Assembly: GCA_024760905.1 (NCBI GenBank)
Contig: CM045731.1
Coordinates: 18,506,001 to 18,570,000 of the forward strand
Source: Plotosus lineatus
Lineage: Eukaryota; Chordata; Actinopteri; Siluriformes; Plotosidae
DNA length: 64,000 bases
Direction of reading: 5' to 3'
Shown here one piece after another: positions 12,738 through 23,705 of the stretch (positions within the stretch are counted from its first letter, which is position 1; every line of letters starts with the position of its first letter). The translations under genes and the position numbers were made by a program. The notes beneath the pieces are model-generated. The model saw nothing but the letters and a program-made list of their open reading frames with translations, searched no databases and had not been told where the DNA came from.

Positions 12738-13451
12738 ACCATCATGATGATGGAAATGCATTATATTAATGAAACACTGCACAACCTAAAGCAATATTAA
12801 ACACCACAGAATCGTATACATTAAATTGCTCACAGGCTTGACGTCCAACAGGATGGAGGATTTAGCGATGATTGCAGGTTTTTTAGCCTTTCTGGCGGCA
12901 TATTCCTGAACCCGCTGTTCCTTGAGACGTTCAGTTTCTTCATCCATCTCGTCGTCACTGCCGAACAGGTCTATATCATCGTCATCATCATCGTCTGATG
13001 GCGGCGGAATGGATTTCTGTGGGGGAGGGGCCGTCTTCTGTGGGGGGAGAGGGGTGTGGCTTTAAAAAAAGACAAAAAAAAAGGCCCTGACTCATATCCA
13101 AGAGCGTATGTATCTGTACTCACAATGGAAGCGATTCCGTTAGTTACTGCTGCCGGCGGTAATACTGCTGGGTTTTTTTCTAGGATGGAGACGCGACTCT
13201 CGAGACTGGAGAGTGAAGAACGCAACTCCTCCACGGCTAAAAGAAAGAGTACAGAGTCATTGATGATTTTCCCCAAATCGAAGTATGCCGTCTTCAAATG
13301 CTACTTAATAGACCCCGTGAATTTAAAAAACACGTTCACGTACTTTGCCGTAAAGTCTGGTTCTCCAGTTCCAAGTTCTTGATGCGTGCGATAAGTGTTC
13401 CTTGTTCAGAAGTATTGCCTCCTGCCGTCTACACACGCACACAGACACACA

Positions 13452-13500
<49 letters not shown>

Positions 13501-14259
13501 ACGCACACACAGGACTACAGTTAACAGTTTAGTAGCAATAAAAATACAATCCATCAATCTGAGACACATATGCACTTGTTGCCCCATTGACCTGATATTA
13601 ACATACACCTCAAGTTATCAGGTCAAAAGCGGTCATTGGAACCTAGGGCCGGTCAAACCTGGCCTTTTAACAAGTTGCACTGCAGTAGCGGTCACAAAGC
13701 CACACCCGCAGCTCACACATCTGCCAATCATAAAACAAAGGGTGCAAAAAGCTCATATGTCAATCCGTCAATCCGTGTCACTAGCCAATCATGGATAGCT
13801 GAAGAGGGTAGGCAGCAGTTGGCTAGTGTCCCATGTTTTGGAGGATGCAAAGAAGAGATAACATGCTGGGAAGAAGCCATATGGGATCCAGGTAACGCTT
13901 GTTCTCATCACTGACTGCCTGTGATCCAATTACCAGGAGGCATGTTTATAAAATGGGGCCTATTATGAACAAACACTACGTATGAAAATACACAGCACAT
14001 GCATTATTATTAATTTTAGAATATTTTAAGAGCTCAGATGCACTTACCAAGTATTTATTTAAATTTTTTTGTGACTATTTATTCTAATGATAATCTTTCC
14101 TGAAGTAGTTTATTCGTCTTGAGTAGCAACTGGACATCCCAAACAAATGCATGCACAGGACAGGAACAGAAAGAGAAAAAGCAAAAAAGATGTCCACAAC
14201 ATGGCACGCACAAATAACAATTCAGGTGGAAATTCAAGTGTGTTTCTGAGAGGTAACTG

Positions 14260-14317
<58 letters not shown>

Positions 14318-17300
14318 GCTTACAGTGAGGTTGTGGGAAGGGGTTGGGAATTTATAGGTGGCGGCTGTAGCAGGCTGCAAGGTCATCTTCAACTGAGGGA
14401 GAGAACATGTAGAGATAAAGGGCGAAGAAAAAGCAAGCAAGCAAGCAACAGACACACACTCTGTCTCTCTCTCTCACCTCCTCATCCATTCAACCAGGCA
14501 TTAAAAAATAAAGATAATATTAAATCAAAAAGCAATCAAAAAAAATTATCGCTAGCCTCATTGCACAGCGTGACCGAGCGAAAGAAACCATTCTGATCCA
14601 GAACAGTGAAGCCCATAACACTTTAAAACCCACTCGGCATCGATCTTTTTTTTTTTGCCTTCTTCTTTCCATTATTGATCTTAGACAAGCAAATCCTTCC
14701 ACACTCGCAGGTACGAGAGTGTGATCATCTGTTCTCCTTTACTGAATGCTAAAAATAAAGAGACTGATGAATAGAGATCATTAGCATTTATTAACACTTA
14801 ATTGAAGGAAAGAACAAATACATGAGTTTAAACCCTCCGTTTTTTTTTCCTAATTGTGTTTTATTGTAAAAAAGCAACAGAATTTAATTGTTCAACCACT
14901 TGACTGAAGGCTGGTTTAAAACTTCATTGAACTCTCAGGCTCCAGCAAATGAACTTTCCCAATTAGTAAACGAACAATTCCTTTTTAAATGTAAAAATAG
15001 ATGACTTAATGTACACAGTCTCCTCTTCTTTTTCTTTCGGCTGTTCCCTTTCAGGGGTCACCATAGTGAATTATCTGCCTCCATCCTCCAATACTGGGGT
15101 CCCTAACCACCGGTCCACAGACCGGTACCGATCCGCAGAAGAAATTATTAATTGTTTCCGGTTTATTTATTATCCGAGTCTGAACGATCTTTTTTTGGAA
15201 AAATCTTTTATTTTGAAAAATGACTGGATTTTCTCGGTTACATGTCGGTCTTTTGAGCGCTTAAGTGTAACCCTCAAGGGGACGACACATGAACAGAGGC
15301 GAGATGGAAATGTTTTAAACAATAGAACGGATTTTGGGTGAGACTGAGCCTTCATTCTCCCAGCTGGTGCACCATCACCTGGGTCTTTTAATTTATTTAT
15401 TTTTAGAAAAGTTTAAGCTCTACTTCCCAACCAACTTTATTTCAGCTGTTTGAAAAATAACATTCATGGAGTGCTTATTATTGTTATTATTATTATCATT
15501 ATATGTAAATAATAATAATAATATTTTTATATCAATAAATTATATTATATTATATAAACAATGACACCCCCCCGGTAAAATTGTCAACAGTTGACTGGTC
15601 TTCGGTAATGAAAAGGTTGGGAAACCCTGCTCTAATATACACATAGTAGATACCAAAAATATTTATTTAACCCCTTCCTGCATAGAGGCCGCAATTATAG
15701 GCAGGGTTTAATTTTTTTAATATACATTTTATAAAAATGTAACAACATGTCATGACATATTTGTCACAAGTCATGACAAAATTAATTGAAAGCTTTATTT
15801 TACAGGTGTAATCAACATCTCTAATCACACAGTGTTTGGAATATTTCCTAACTTGTTGCACTGTAGATGAGGGCAGGACAAAAATAAATAAATGAAAACC
15901 AAACCTCACTCACAACAACACTATTCCAACCAATCAGAAACAAGAGGCTGGAATTATTCAGTGTGCCTCTGTTCACCCAGCAGTATAAATGGGTACCAGT
16001 AAAATATACTTGGAAGGTAACCTGCGATGGACTAGCGTCCCATCCAGGAGGAGTTGAACTCCTAGTCGCTTCAAGCTACGGAAACCGGGGATAAGCACCG
16101 ACCTGATGAGCCACTATGGCTTGGGTGTAAAAAGCCCAACAGACTTTACCTTACGTGTGCACAGAATATTGCACCATGTTACTAATTGGAAAAAAGAAAC
16201 TGAGTCCAGAGTTGTTTTTAATTCACCAATAAATCTGAGGGGTGGAAGGAGACTAAATCTGAAGAGCAGTAAAAGGAGGGCAATCTTTATGTACAGGGAT
16301 CCCTCGCTACTTTGCGCTTCAATTTATGCAGCTTTAGTGCATCACTTTTTCTTTTCTTTTTTTTAAATATTCATCGACATAAAAAAAATAAAGAAATTAT
16401 GGAATAAAATGGAAAAGGTTAAGGAAAATGCCACAAAAGCAAGGCCAATTATGAAAAAACCTAAACAAACACAAAACAAAAAACAACCCAAAATCTCCCA
16501 TCAAAACTATATTTTTGTGAGGTGCGTATATTTTATTTACATCTTATGCATTATTTTTAATGTTTAATTGTTATTATCAGCATTTATAGCATTGAATATG
16601 TATTTATTGATATTATATACACATATACATGTACGTATACATCAGTCAGGGGGGTTAGATCCTACTTTGCAGATTTCAGTTATTGCGGGGGTATCTCGGT
16701 CCTAATTAACAGCAGAAAGTGTGGGATCCCTGTATTTATTTGGCTGTTTATTTGTAATGTTTACAAAAATCTAAAAAAAAAAAATCTAGGAGAGTAATCG
16801 CTGTTTTTTTCCTCACTATTCCAAATTGTCTTACCTGCTACATATTTATATTTAATGTGATTCGTCAGGGCATGATGCATCATTACTTGCTTAATTTACA
16901 GCAACGACTCATACATAAGGAATAATTGCTTATAGTGGTTCCAAGTTATATGAGGACAAGAACCGATTACCGCACAGAACAGCATGGGAAAATGTCATTA
17001 ACCTTGTTTTGTATGAACTGTGTGCTACTCACGCCAGCGAGAGACTTCTGGATGTTCTCTCTTGCTCTAGCAATATCCTGGAGAATACTGTTGGCACCTG
17101 AGTCCTGCATTTTTAGATTAAAAAAATAAATGAATAAATAAATAAATAATTCAAAAACAACAGGTAAAAGTTGAATACATGCATATCCATATACAGCAGA
17201 CATAAGCATGTACTACGTGATTGCATCGAGTGGCAGAAATGCATACCTGGGAAGGTAACGTTGGGCCATTCAACCTCTCAAAGTGCTTTCGTTCCGCTTC

Positions 17301-17364
17301 ATCATAGCGATGTTTTTCAAACCATATTCTTTCTTGAGCTAAGCAGTCCTCCACCGCACTCATT
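9265..17364 (-). CDS. eef1d: Translation elongation factor 1-delta, canonical short isoform
   Basis: This is the GDP/GTP exchange subunit of the eEF1 complex, which recharges eEF1A in the cytosol. Seven coding exons join in frame: 17364-17247, 17104-17033, 13428-13344, 13236-13124, 13016-12834, 12643-12449 and 9303-9265 (about 267 residues; human about 281). Visible features in order: N-terminal motif [20 protein letters not shown] (residues 9-28); the [15 protein letters not shown] segment; a leucine-zipper region in exons 3-4; an acidic [15 protein letters not shown] stretch; and the C-terminal guanine-exchange domain with [19 protein letters not shown] and [10 protein letters not shown], ending [11 protein letters not shown]. 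For the acidic exon I chose the acceptor at 13016 because the alternative at 13039 breaks the frame. ATG is at 17363-17361. The neighbour upstream is pycr3, on the same strand. Confidence 0.95.
9591..9787. repeat. (TA)n microsatellite block
   Basis: Nearly 200 bp of TA with small CATACA and A-run interruptions, in the last intron of eef1d. It runs directly into a family E element at 9790. Confidence 0.9.
10296..11129. mobile_element. Tigger/pogo-like element (family B)
   Basis: Termini CAGTAGGCCCTTGACTATTC and, inverted, GAATAACGAGGGCCTACTG, with TA on both sides (10294-10295, 11130-11131). It shares a long interior with the copy at 19834-21012 but is about 345 bp shorter. No intact transposase is seen. 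Confidence 0.78.
11530..11843 (+). mobile_element. tRNA-derived SINE
   Basis: The head GGCCTAGTGGTTAGAGTGCT resembles a tRNA A box, and the segment GGTTGTGAGTTCAAATCCCA a B box. The body GTGTGCCTCTGTTCACCCAG recurs at 15958 (plus) and at 5040-5345 and 27904-28197 (minus). It ends in TTTACCTTTACC-like sequence. Confidence 0.78.
11976..12027. repeat. (TA)n microsatellite
   Basis: About 25 TA units directly at the right end of the family E element. Confidence 0.88.
12150..12411. mobile_element. Partial family C (Tigger-like) element
   Basis: The right end GAAGATCCCTG is followed by TA and resembles the end of the copy at 2275-3575. The interior GCATAATTGGCCTTGTTTT and a long A-run also match. 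The left terminus is missing. Confidence 0.62.
12661..12735. repeat. (CA)n microsatellite
   Basis: About 37 CA units in the intron just upstream (minus-strand sense) of the eef1d exon at 12643-12449. Confidence 0.95.
13433..13510. repeat. (CA)n / (CG CA) microsatellite
   Basis: Imperfect CA run beginning only four bases from the acceptor of the eef1d exon at 13428, so it replaces much of the usual polypyrimidine tract on the minus strand with GT repeats. Confidence 0.9.
14264..14318. repeat. (CA)n microsatellite
   Basis: Long CA run in the 3.6-kb intron of eef1d (13429-17032). Confidence 0.92.
15029..15090 (-). mobile_element. Short 3' end of the RTE-like LINE
   Basis: TTTCGGCTGTTCCC...AGGGGTCACCATAGTG...ATCTGCCTCCATCCTC matches the extreme 3' end of the LINE copies at 24508 and 52081 (minus orientation). 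Only about 60 bp is left, abutting the hAT element that begins at 15094. Confidence 0.7.
15094..15629. mobile_element. Non-autonomous hAT element
   Basis: It starts CTGGGGTCCCTAACCACCGG and ends GTTGGGAAACCCTG. The flanks are CTCCAATA (15086-15093) and CTCTAATA (15630-15637), an 8-bp duplication with one mismatch, as expected for hAT. The terminal sequence resembles widespread Charlie-like hAT repeats. The interior holds no recognisable transposase. Confidence 0.7.
15958..16158 (+). mobile_element. tRNA-derived SINE lacking its head
   Basis: It begins at GTGTGCCTCTGTTCACCCAG and runs to the TTTACC tail. The body is close to the copy at 11530-11843. Confidence 0.72.
16294..16732. mobile_element. 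Complete Tigger/pogo-like element (family C)
   Basis: Termini CAGGGATCCCTCGCTACTTT and, inverted, AAAGTGTGGGATCCCTG, with TA on each side. At 439 bp it is the only uninterrupted full copy and shows where the copies at 2275 and 59291 were interrupted. Its orientation is opposite to those. It lies in an eef1d intron. Confidence 0.82.
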
Positions 17365-18366
17365 CTGGAGACAAAAATCAGAAGTATGACTTTCAAAAAC
17401 GTATGTCAATGTCAATTCTGCGGATAGAGTCAATGTTTCCGAAAAGGTACAACTGGTGCACAGAATGATGGAATGAAGCAAAGAAATAACACTAAACACA
17501 AGACGTTAAAAAAAATAAAATAAATAAAATACAAGGGAAAAAAAAAAAACCGTTGCCTCCGCCACTCACACTTGTAGTCCTTCTTGGTATGAATGTAGTC
17601 CGGACTAGTTTTAAAATATATTTTGACCAAGAAGGAAAACTATTTCAGACATCTGACCTCTTCGAGTTTGAGAAATCTCACCAATGAGAAACTCAGATGA
17701 AAGAACATACACGCCGATGGATGAAATGCTGGGACAAATCATAAATGGTAGATTGAGATGAAAATGGGTTTTGAGTTCTTGACCACCCAGATGTCACTAA
17801 CAGCACTACAAGTATCACGTACAGGAAGGAAGTGACTCTCCATTCAGTGGCAGAGGCAGAAATCAGACTAAACAGGTGGAAATGAAGAACAATAAACAGA
17901 AACGTAAACAAAATGATTGTACTGAACTACTATGATTGTACCTACTGAATCCATGCTAAAGCATTGTGGCTGTTTCATGTATGTGCATATATGTTGTGTG
18001 TGTATATGTACATACATACATATATACATATGAGGCATACCTCCACATTTGTCTTGAACAACCACAAATTCCCTCCCATGAGCCAGCTTTCCCCTAATAA
18101 AACTACACAACACCAACAAACCAGTGATGGTGAAGGTGTGCATCCTTTATGACACGTGAGATCAGAAAACGGAAACAGGGCAGCATAACATTGAGAAATA
18201 TGCTATCTACCCTCTTCCACATACCTCTACTCAACAGCTGCCTGTGTTGGGCTAGCCACTATAACTGAAAAGGGAGAGGCAGAATGCCGCCGCCATCCTA
18301 CCTTGAAAGCATAGCCAATTCAGACCCTTTTTGGCTACCTGCCAAAGCCATCTATGACTTGTTTAT
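17365..18366. other. eef1d: eef1d intron between the long-isoform exon and the canonical first exon
   Basis: Contains short A- and T-runs and the microsatellite near 18420-18515. I see no supported coding exon. Transcripts of the short isoform must start or splice in this stretch or further upstream, but I cannot place a start site. Confidence 0.4.
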
Positions 18367-18419
18367 TTATTCCCCCCCCCCACTTGGGAGCATGAGGATG
18401 TGACGTTTGAGTGTGTCAA

Positions 18420-18442
18420 TGTGTGTGTGTGTGTGTACTAGT

Positions 18443-18515
<73 letters not shown>
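18420..18515. repeat. (GT)n(TA)n microsatellite beside an alternative splice donor
   Basis: About 35 TA units next to a GT run. It begins about 25 bases into the intron after the donor (18538) of the long-isoform exon of eef1d. Confidence 0.93.
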
Positions 18516-18517
<2 letters not shown>

Positions 18518-18538
18518 GATAGATAGGCAAAGTCGTAC

Positions 18539-19288
18539 TTCAGTGATAGGCTACTGTAGAAACGAGTTTCCGCCTCTGCATAACAACTGTGCTCTAACCA
18601 CACCCTCTCGCTGTCTGCATGCAGGAAGTGACACAGTGCGCTGCTCCCTTTCTTCACTCCATCATCACACACTTTCTTCTCTTTTGTCTTATCAGATTTA
18701 GCTTTGTTCATGAGGGTAACACGAGGATGCCCAAGGCAGGCTTGACTCCCATTGGGTGTAGAATGAGGCTCGTTCACATGGTACAAGTTCTGGTAGAAAG
18801 TTGCTTCTGCCTGGTCATACTGAGGCTTCTGAAACCACACCCCTTGAAGAAATGAAGACACGAGCGGAAGGCCATTAATTGATGCTGACGCAGGAGTCCG
18901 AGGAGTTGGGGTTTGTGATAGGTAGCCTTCGTCACATAACGTATGGGTTAAAGAGCTATCAGGCAGGAATTTAAGTGAACGAGGGGTGGTGACTGAATAG
19001 GGGCATTCAGGAGACTGGTCATCAGAGACAGCCTTGGTTAAAGTATTTTCTTGGCTGGGCTGGGAATTTGACGTGCTTGAAGGAGAGGTGGTTCCATTTT
19101 GACGCTCTTGAAGCCTCATATAAAAGTGACTTTCTGCTCTTTCGTAGGTCCTGCAGTCAAACCAGACAGCAGCACGCTCCAAAAACAGGCCCTGAATGAC
19201 TGCACCAGACAGACCACCTCCAACATCCAATTGGCCAGTTGGTTTAGCCTCCACACTGGAATTGGTCGCAATTCTCTGAGGCATTATG
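18539..19288 (-). CDS. eef1d: Alternative 5' exon of eef1d encoding the long-isoform N-terminus
   Basis: An open frame from ATG 19284-19282 encodes 248 residues and ends AA|GTACGA. Joined to the acceptor at 17364 it reads LSLK-MSAVEDC, so the canonical start Met becomes internal, as in mammalian eEF1D long form (K-M junction). It carries three copies of the motif W-(F/L)-x3-x-Y-x2-A-E-x2-F-Y: WFDCRTYERAESHFY (41-55), WFQKPQYDQAEATFY (150-164) and WLEHSCYAEAETRFY (229-243). These resemble the motif in the first canonical exon. A lysine-rich stretch (about 195-204) could be a nuclear signal. In mammals the long form is a heat-shock-linked transcription factor (established knowledge); that role here is inferred. 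A candidate acceptor, CGCAG, precedes the exon. Confidence 0.88.
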
Positions 19289-19603
19289 CTGCGACCGGTG
19301 CAGAGCGAAAACAGGAAGAAAAGAGAAGGAGAGTGACGAGGGAGAAAGTGTTAGTAATCGAATGAAAAAGTAGTAGAAGATTTACAAGAAAACAGGAAGC
19401 ACATACATACACAGACACTGGCAAGCAAGACAATACATGCAGACACATCGAGAGGTAAAATGTGCTTTGCCGATGTACTGACAGAAAATGGGATCTTATT
19501 TTAAAAGTAGAAATAAAGATAGTAGACAATGTTCAGGACAGTCCATACTACTGAAATTTATAGATGCAGGTAAACATGCAGCACATGAGCTAGGCATATC
19601 TTA

Positions 19604-21606
19604 TTACCGTATTTGACGTGATAAGCTCCCAGGACGCTTAAAAAATTGGAGTGGGTGGGCGCTTATTAAAAGGTTACCAGCGGAATGGAACGGTAGGTGC
19701 TTATCAGCATCAAGGTGGAAAACATGAATAATAACAGAACAATAAAAGAGTTTTACTGGCATTTGTGTTATTCATTACACAGTATCAACCAAATTACTTA
19801 CATGACAGCTAAAAATAAACAGAAAACAGCATACAGTAGGCCCTTGACTATTCACGTTTTTGCACTCGCGGTTTGCATATTCGCGAACTGCCGAGCAACT
19901 CTCATGTGATTCAAATTCAGCCAATGGCTGTCCTCCTTCCTGCTGATTGGTTGACATGATGTAACGCCCTTTTTTCCCTCATTCGCGCACAAGTTGTCAA
20001 CAAGCCTTTTTTTAGTGTGTTGTAATTACCAAATGCCTGCTAAGCACCAGAAAAAGGTAATGACATTGGATGTCTCTTCTGAAGAAATAAGACTTTCTAT
20101 GGAAGAAACAAGTTTCCTCTGAAGTGCCTGGAGGAATAATCATCTGAAGTGTTGTAAAACACTCCACTATTAAAGTCTTTTTCAATTATTATTCCAGTAC
20201 ATTACCTAAGTTGATGTTTAGAATGTTTGTGTGTGTGATTTTATTTACTGTAGTGTAGCATGTTTCTCATTTTGTTCGGTTATCCAATTTATTACATTTC
20301 TTGTTCTTTTATGTCCTTTTTGTTATGGTCCGTGTTTTGGGGGACTTTGATTTTGGCGCTCTGTGCCTCTAACTAACTGTTTACTATCCGCTTCAGCTGA
20401 GGGGCATGGCTGAGCTGCTCAGTGGCTCACACCTGAATTCACTATTCTCATTTACTCCCAATAAACAAAAGCACGCTCACCTATGCGCCAAAGGATCAAC
20501 TCACATCACATCACCGCTTCTTTGGTTTGTAATGCACTCTAACTATCTCACTCTAAAACTGTTTTCTACTCGCTCAGGCTGAGGGGTGTAGCTGAGCTGC
20601 TCAATGCAGTTCATACCTGAATACAGTCATCTCATGCCTAATGCAATACTTTCCTCTAGTGGGCATTTTTGAAAACTACAGTGCAGTTTGTTTCAAGGAG
20701 AATGCATTTAAATGTGTTTTTATATGTATGCTGTATAATGTTTATATTTTATTATCAATAAATATCACAGTAAAAAAATTAAGTTTTTCTTAATCATTAC
20801 GACTTTAATACTGAATTAATGAGTAAGACTGTCTATAGAATGGGCTCAAGAAGCATATTTTAGCACATGTAATAGATGCATAGTATTTTACTTCCGGTTG
20901 CTGATTCGTGCATGTAATGTGATACATGTGGTTTTACATCCGGGTACAGAACTCGCGGACTATCTTCATTCGCGGGAGGGACGAACCCCCCACGAATATC
21001 GAGGGCCTACTGTACTTAAAAAAAAAGACCCTTTAAATTTTCCCTCCTGGTGCTGTTCCTTTAAATATTTTCCCCCAGATGTAAAATCGAGCCAATCAAC
21101 ATGAATGTCAACTTTAGCACATGGCACATTGAAACAATCAACACAAACAAGCACATGGCCAGGAATGTCTTTAAATTTATGGAGATAGTGAGCAGGCGAA
21201 TTGGGTGAAAAATACTCGTCATCACTTTCTGATAGGTCCATACCTGGCTCATCGCTCCATTTATTCAGAGCATCCCATAGTTTTGCTGTAGCAGTGTCTA
21301 ATGGTTCATGGGTTGTTAAACATTTACCAAGAGAACACAGCAAAATATTTTCCTGTTTTTTTTTTAAAGCACAGCGGAACGATCAAATGTGTCATTACTG
21401 ATGAACATTATAGACATTCCTTAGTGGCAGGGGTTCTTGAAATACTGTGTAAACTCACTTGTACAGGCAGTGAAAGCCTTAATTTACCATTACAGATATT
21501 GATCGAATAATATTGGAGGGTTTGATCTACGATTTTGCTCCCAGTACACATGGGCAGTTATTAGACTCAAGATAAAAAACACGGGGGCTTATTACGTTGG
21601 ATACAG
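19604..21606. mobile_element. DNA transposon family A, copy 1, split by a family B insertion
   Basis: The left terminus TTACCGTATTTGACGTGATA is mirrored at the right by CTTATTACGTTGGATACAG. The uninterrupted relative is at 29733-30566. The sequence is continuous with that copy on both sides of 19834-21012, where a family B element sits. A minus-strand reading frame in the right half (about 21343-21015) is shared by both copies. Superfamily not determined. Confidence 0.75.
19834..21012. mobile_element. Tigger/pogo-like element (family B), full-length relative
   Basis: Termini CAGTAGGCCCTTGACTATTC and TCGAGGGCCTACTG. The duplicated TA target is at 19832-19833 and 21013-21014. The matching empty site is seen in the family A copy near 29955. 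It is 1179 bp with no intact transposase recognised. Confidence 0.85.
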
Positions 21607-22012
21607 CATGTGGGTTTACAGGAGCATTCCAACACAACCTCATACATAATAATATAACCGACAAATAAACTAAACTTCTGCACTGCTGTGTATGAGATGC
21701 AGATATTTCACGTGTTCTGAATTTTGTTTATTACTGAATATTTTACAAACCTGATCCCATCTTACCTTTAGTAAAGAACAACACAATAAACAAGTGGCAC
21801 TAAAATGTGCTCAAATTGTTCTTCACCCCTTCAGCAGCAGGAAATAAAACAAACAAACCCAGAATCAGGCTCAGTTTTATTTGGTTGATAAGCAGGAAAA
21901 TTTGTATTTCTCATGAGTCCCTAAGTAGATCCATCACTAAAAGTATACAGACACCTGGTCATCACTCCCAAATGTGGCTCTTCCCCAAGCTTTTGCAGCA
22001 AAGATTAAAGTA

Positions 22013-22936
22013 CAGACGCTCCCTGACTTACATTCATCCGTTTAACGTTTTTTTCCCCCAAAAAAAGTCAAATTTTGAGTTTAGACGTACCTACGTAGTA
22101 CACTGACGTAATGACGCTGCATTCATATAGCGTGTTACCCTTGTGTTAAGACGTCGTCTCTGTGATCTTTGTGTTTACACTGTTTTGCGGACTTTTGTAA
22201 CCCTAAGCAAATATGGTTGGGCAGAAGTGTAAGGCTACTAGCATGGGTGCAAGTCTCATACACAGAGATGAATTAACTATCTGCTCAGATCGGCACAATC
22301 TACCATGCATACTCAGTTAAGCAAAGAGAGTTGTACAATGAAAACCCGAATCCACAAATTACAGAACAATTACAGATATTTATTATCTTTTAGCAGAATC
22401 CTAAGAGTGTATAATTATTTTTATATTAATATTCATTAGGATTTGTACTTGTTCTTTGTATGCATCTCTTGAAGAAAGTTTACTTACTTACTTACACAAA
22501 AAAAGAGCTCTCCGCTTTGCTGGGAGACTGCATCAGTGCAGGCTGTGTTCTAAACGAGTTCAACGACACCCTTGTGCACTTGAAAGACCGGAAGTCTGTA
22601 TAACTCACAGCAAGTACACTACTTTCGGTATTGAGCACTTCACATATTGTAAGTGTTGATTGACTGTTTTAAGCTTCATGTAAAGTGACTCGGTATAAAT
22701 AAGTGACTTATTTGAAATTAATGTTGATATTATTTGATATATTTGATAATATTTTACAATGTTATGATTATAATAATTGATTTAGAGGTGTTTTATGAGA
22801 TACGGCAATGGTACTTATGGATTTATAGTACAGTATGAGCGTCATACATCATACGTCACTGTAACAACTTACGTTCACTTTCAACTTACGTTCGGCCGTC
22901 CGGAACCAATTAAAAACGTAAGTCGGGGAGCGTCTG
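22013..22936. mobile_element. Tigger/pogo-like element (family E)
   Basis: Termini CAGACGCTCCCTGACTTACA and, inverted, AAGTCGGGGAGCGTCTG, with TA on both sides. The interior is close to 53088-53962, including a short decayed reading frame (GQK-KPTSMG-like). No full transposase. Confidence 0.82.
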
Positions 22937-23114
22937 TACATGCTGCATTTGTGGGGTTACATGACAGTGACTCCTTGCACAAAGCAAGCTTTGTTTGATT
23001 GGAAGAACTGGAGAACCCTGATCTCAACACAGATTGAACCCCTTTAATATGCAGCGGAAAACACCTGGAATAGGATGTTCATCATGGTCATGACGATCAA
23101 GTCTTAACATGCTT

Positions 23115-23396
23115 AACAAGGTGGGTTCAAGCCCCGCTCTCAACAGCCCCCCCCCGTGCAGCTAATTGGGTTATCAAAGGCCAGCCATGTCTCTCACTGT
23201 CTATGGTGTGAAGCATGTAAAAGAACCATTGCTGACTTTCGACAAGAGTAGCTGCACCAGCGTCTTTCTTCCCAGCAATGGCCTGGCGAGTTGTCCAGGT
23301 ATACTCTGACCTTACCCAGATTCGGCTGAGATAAGCACCAGCCTCACCTCGACCCTAATTAGGATTAAGCGTTTCTAGAAAATGAATGAATAAAAT
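23115..23396 (+). mobile_element. tRNA-headed SINE, type with GAATG tail
   Basis: The body GGCCAGCCATGTCTCTCACTG and the tail CCCTAATTAGGATTAAGCG followed by AATGAATGAAT match the copies at 31552 and 34222. The A-box part of the head is degraded. Confidence 0.72.
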
Positions 23397-23599
23397 AAAA
23401 TAAAATGACAATAGCAGTTCTATATAAAGGATGGATGTTAAACAAACGTATAAAGAAGCTGTAGTCAAAATTCTTACTACAAATTCTTAAAAAGTATCTA
23501 TTACGTCAGAAACTGTACCAAACATATCACAAAGCACAAAATGTGAAAGGAACAGTAAACATTTTGAAGACGACTATAGTATGACGAGAGCCTTGAGGG

Positions 23600-23705
23600 T
23601 TCACCAAGCGCGCATGCGCATTCCAGATAGACGGGCCAACAGAACTAAGTGCGCACGCGCGTTCACGAACGCAGCGTCAAAGCGAAATGCGCATGCGCAT
23701 ATCCT
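23600..23705 (-). promoter_or_regulatory. GC-rich cluster with NRF-1-like sites, candidate promoter
   Basis: Within about 100 bp there are two copies of GCGCATGCGC or GCGCATGCGCA (near 23610 and 23690) and one GCGCACGCGCG (near 23653). These palindromic motifs match the NRF-1 consensus and stand out from the AT-rich surroundings. The nearest gene downstream on the minus strand is eef1d (long-isoform ATG at 19284), so this could be its promoter; that is inference, with no transcript evidence. Confidence 0.45.

Noticed and set aside
12329..12745. 138-residue frame starting with Cys-Val repeats
   Set aside because: The first third translates a CA/GT microsatellite. Only 12449-12643 is a real exon, of eef1d.
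13017..13039. Earlier acceptor for the acidic exon of eef1d
   Set aside because: It would shift the frame of the acidic [15 protein letters not shown] stretch; the acceptor at 13016 keeps it.
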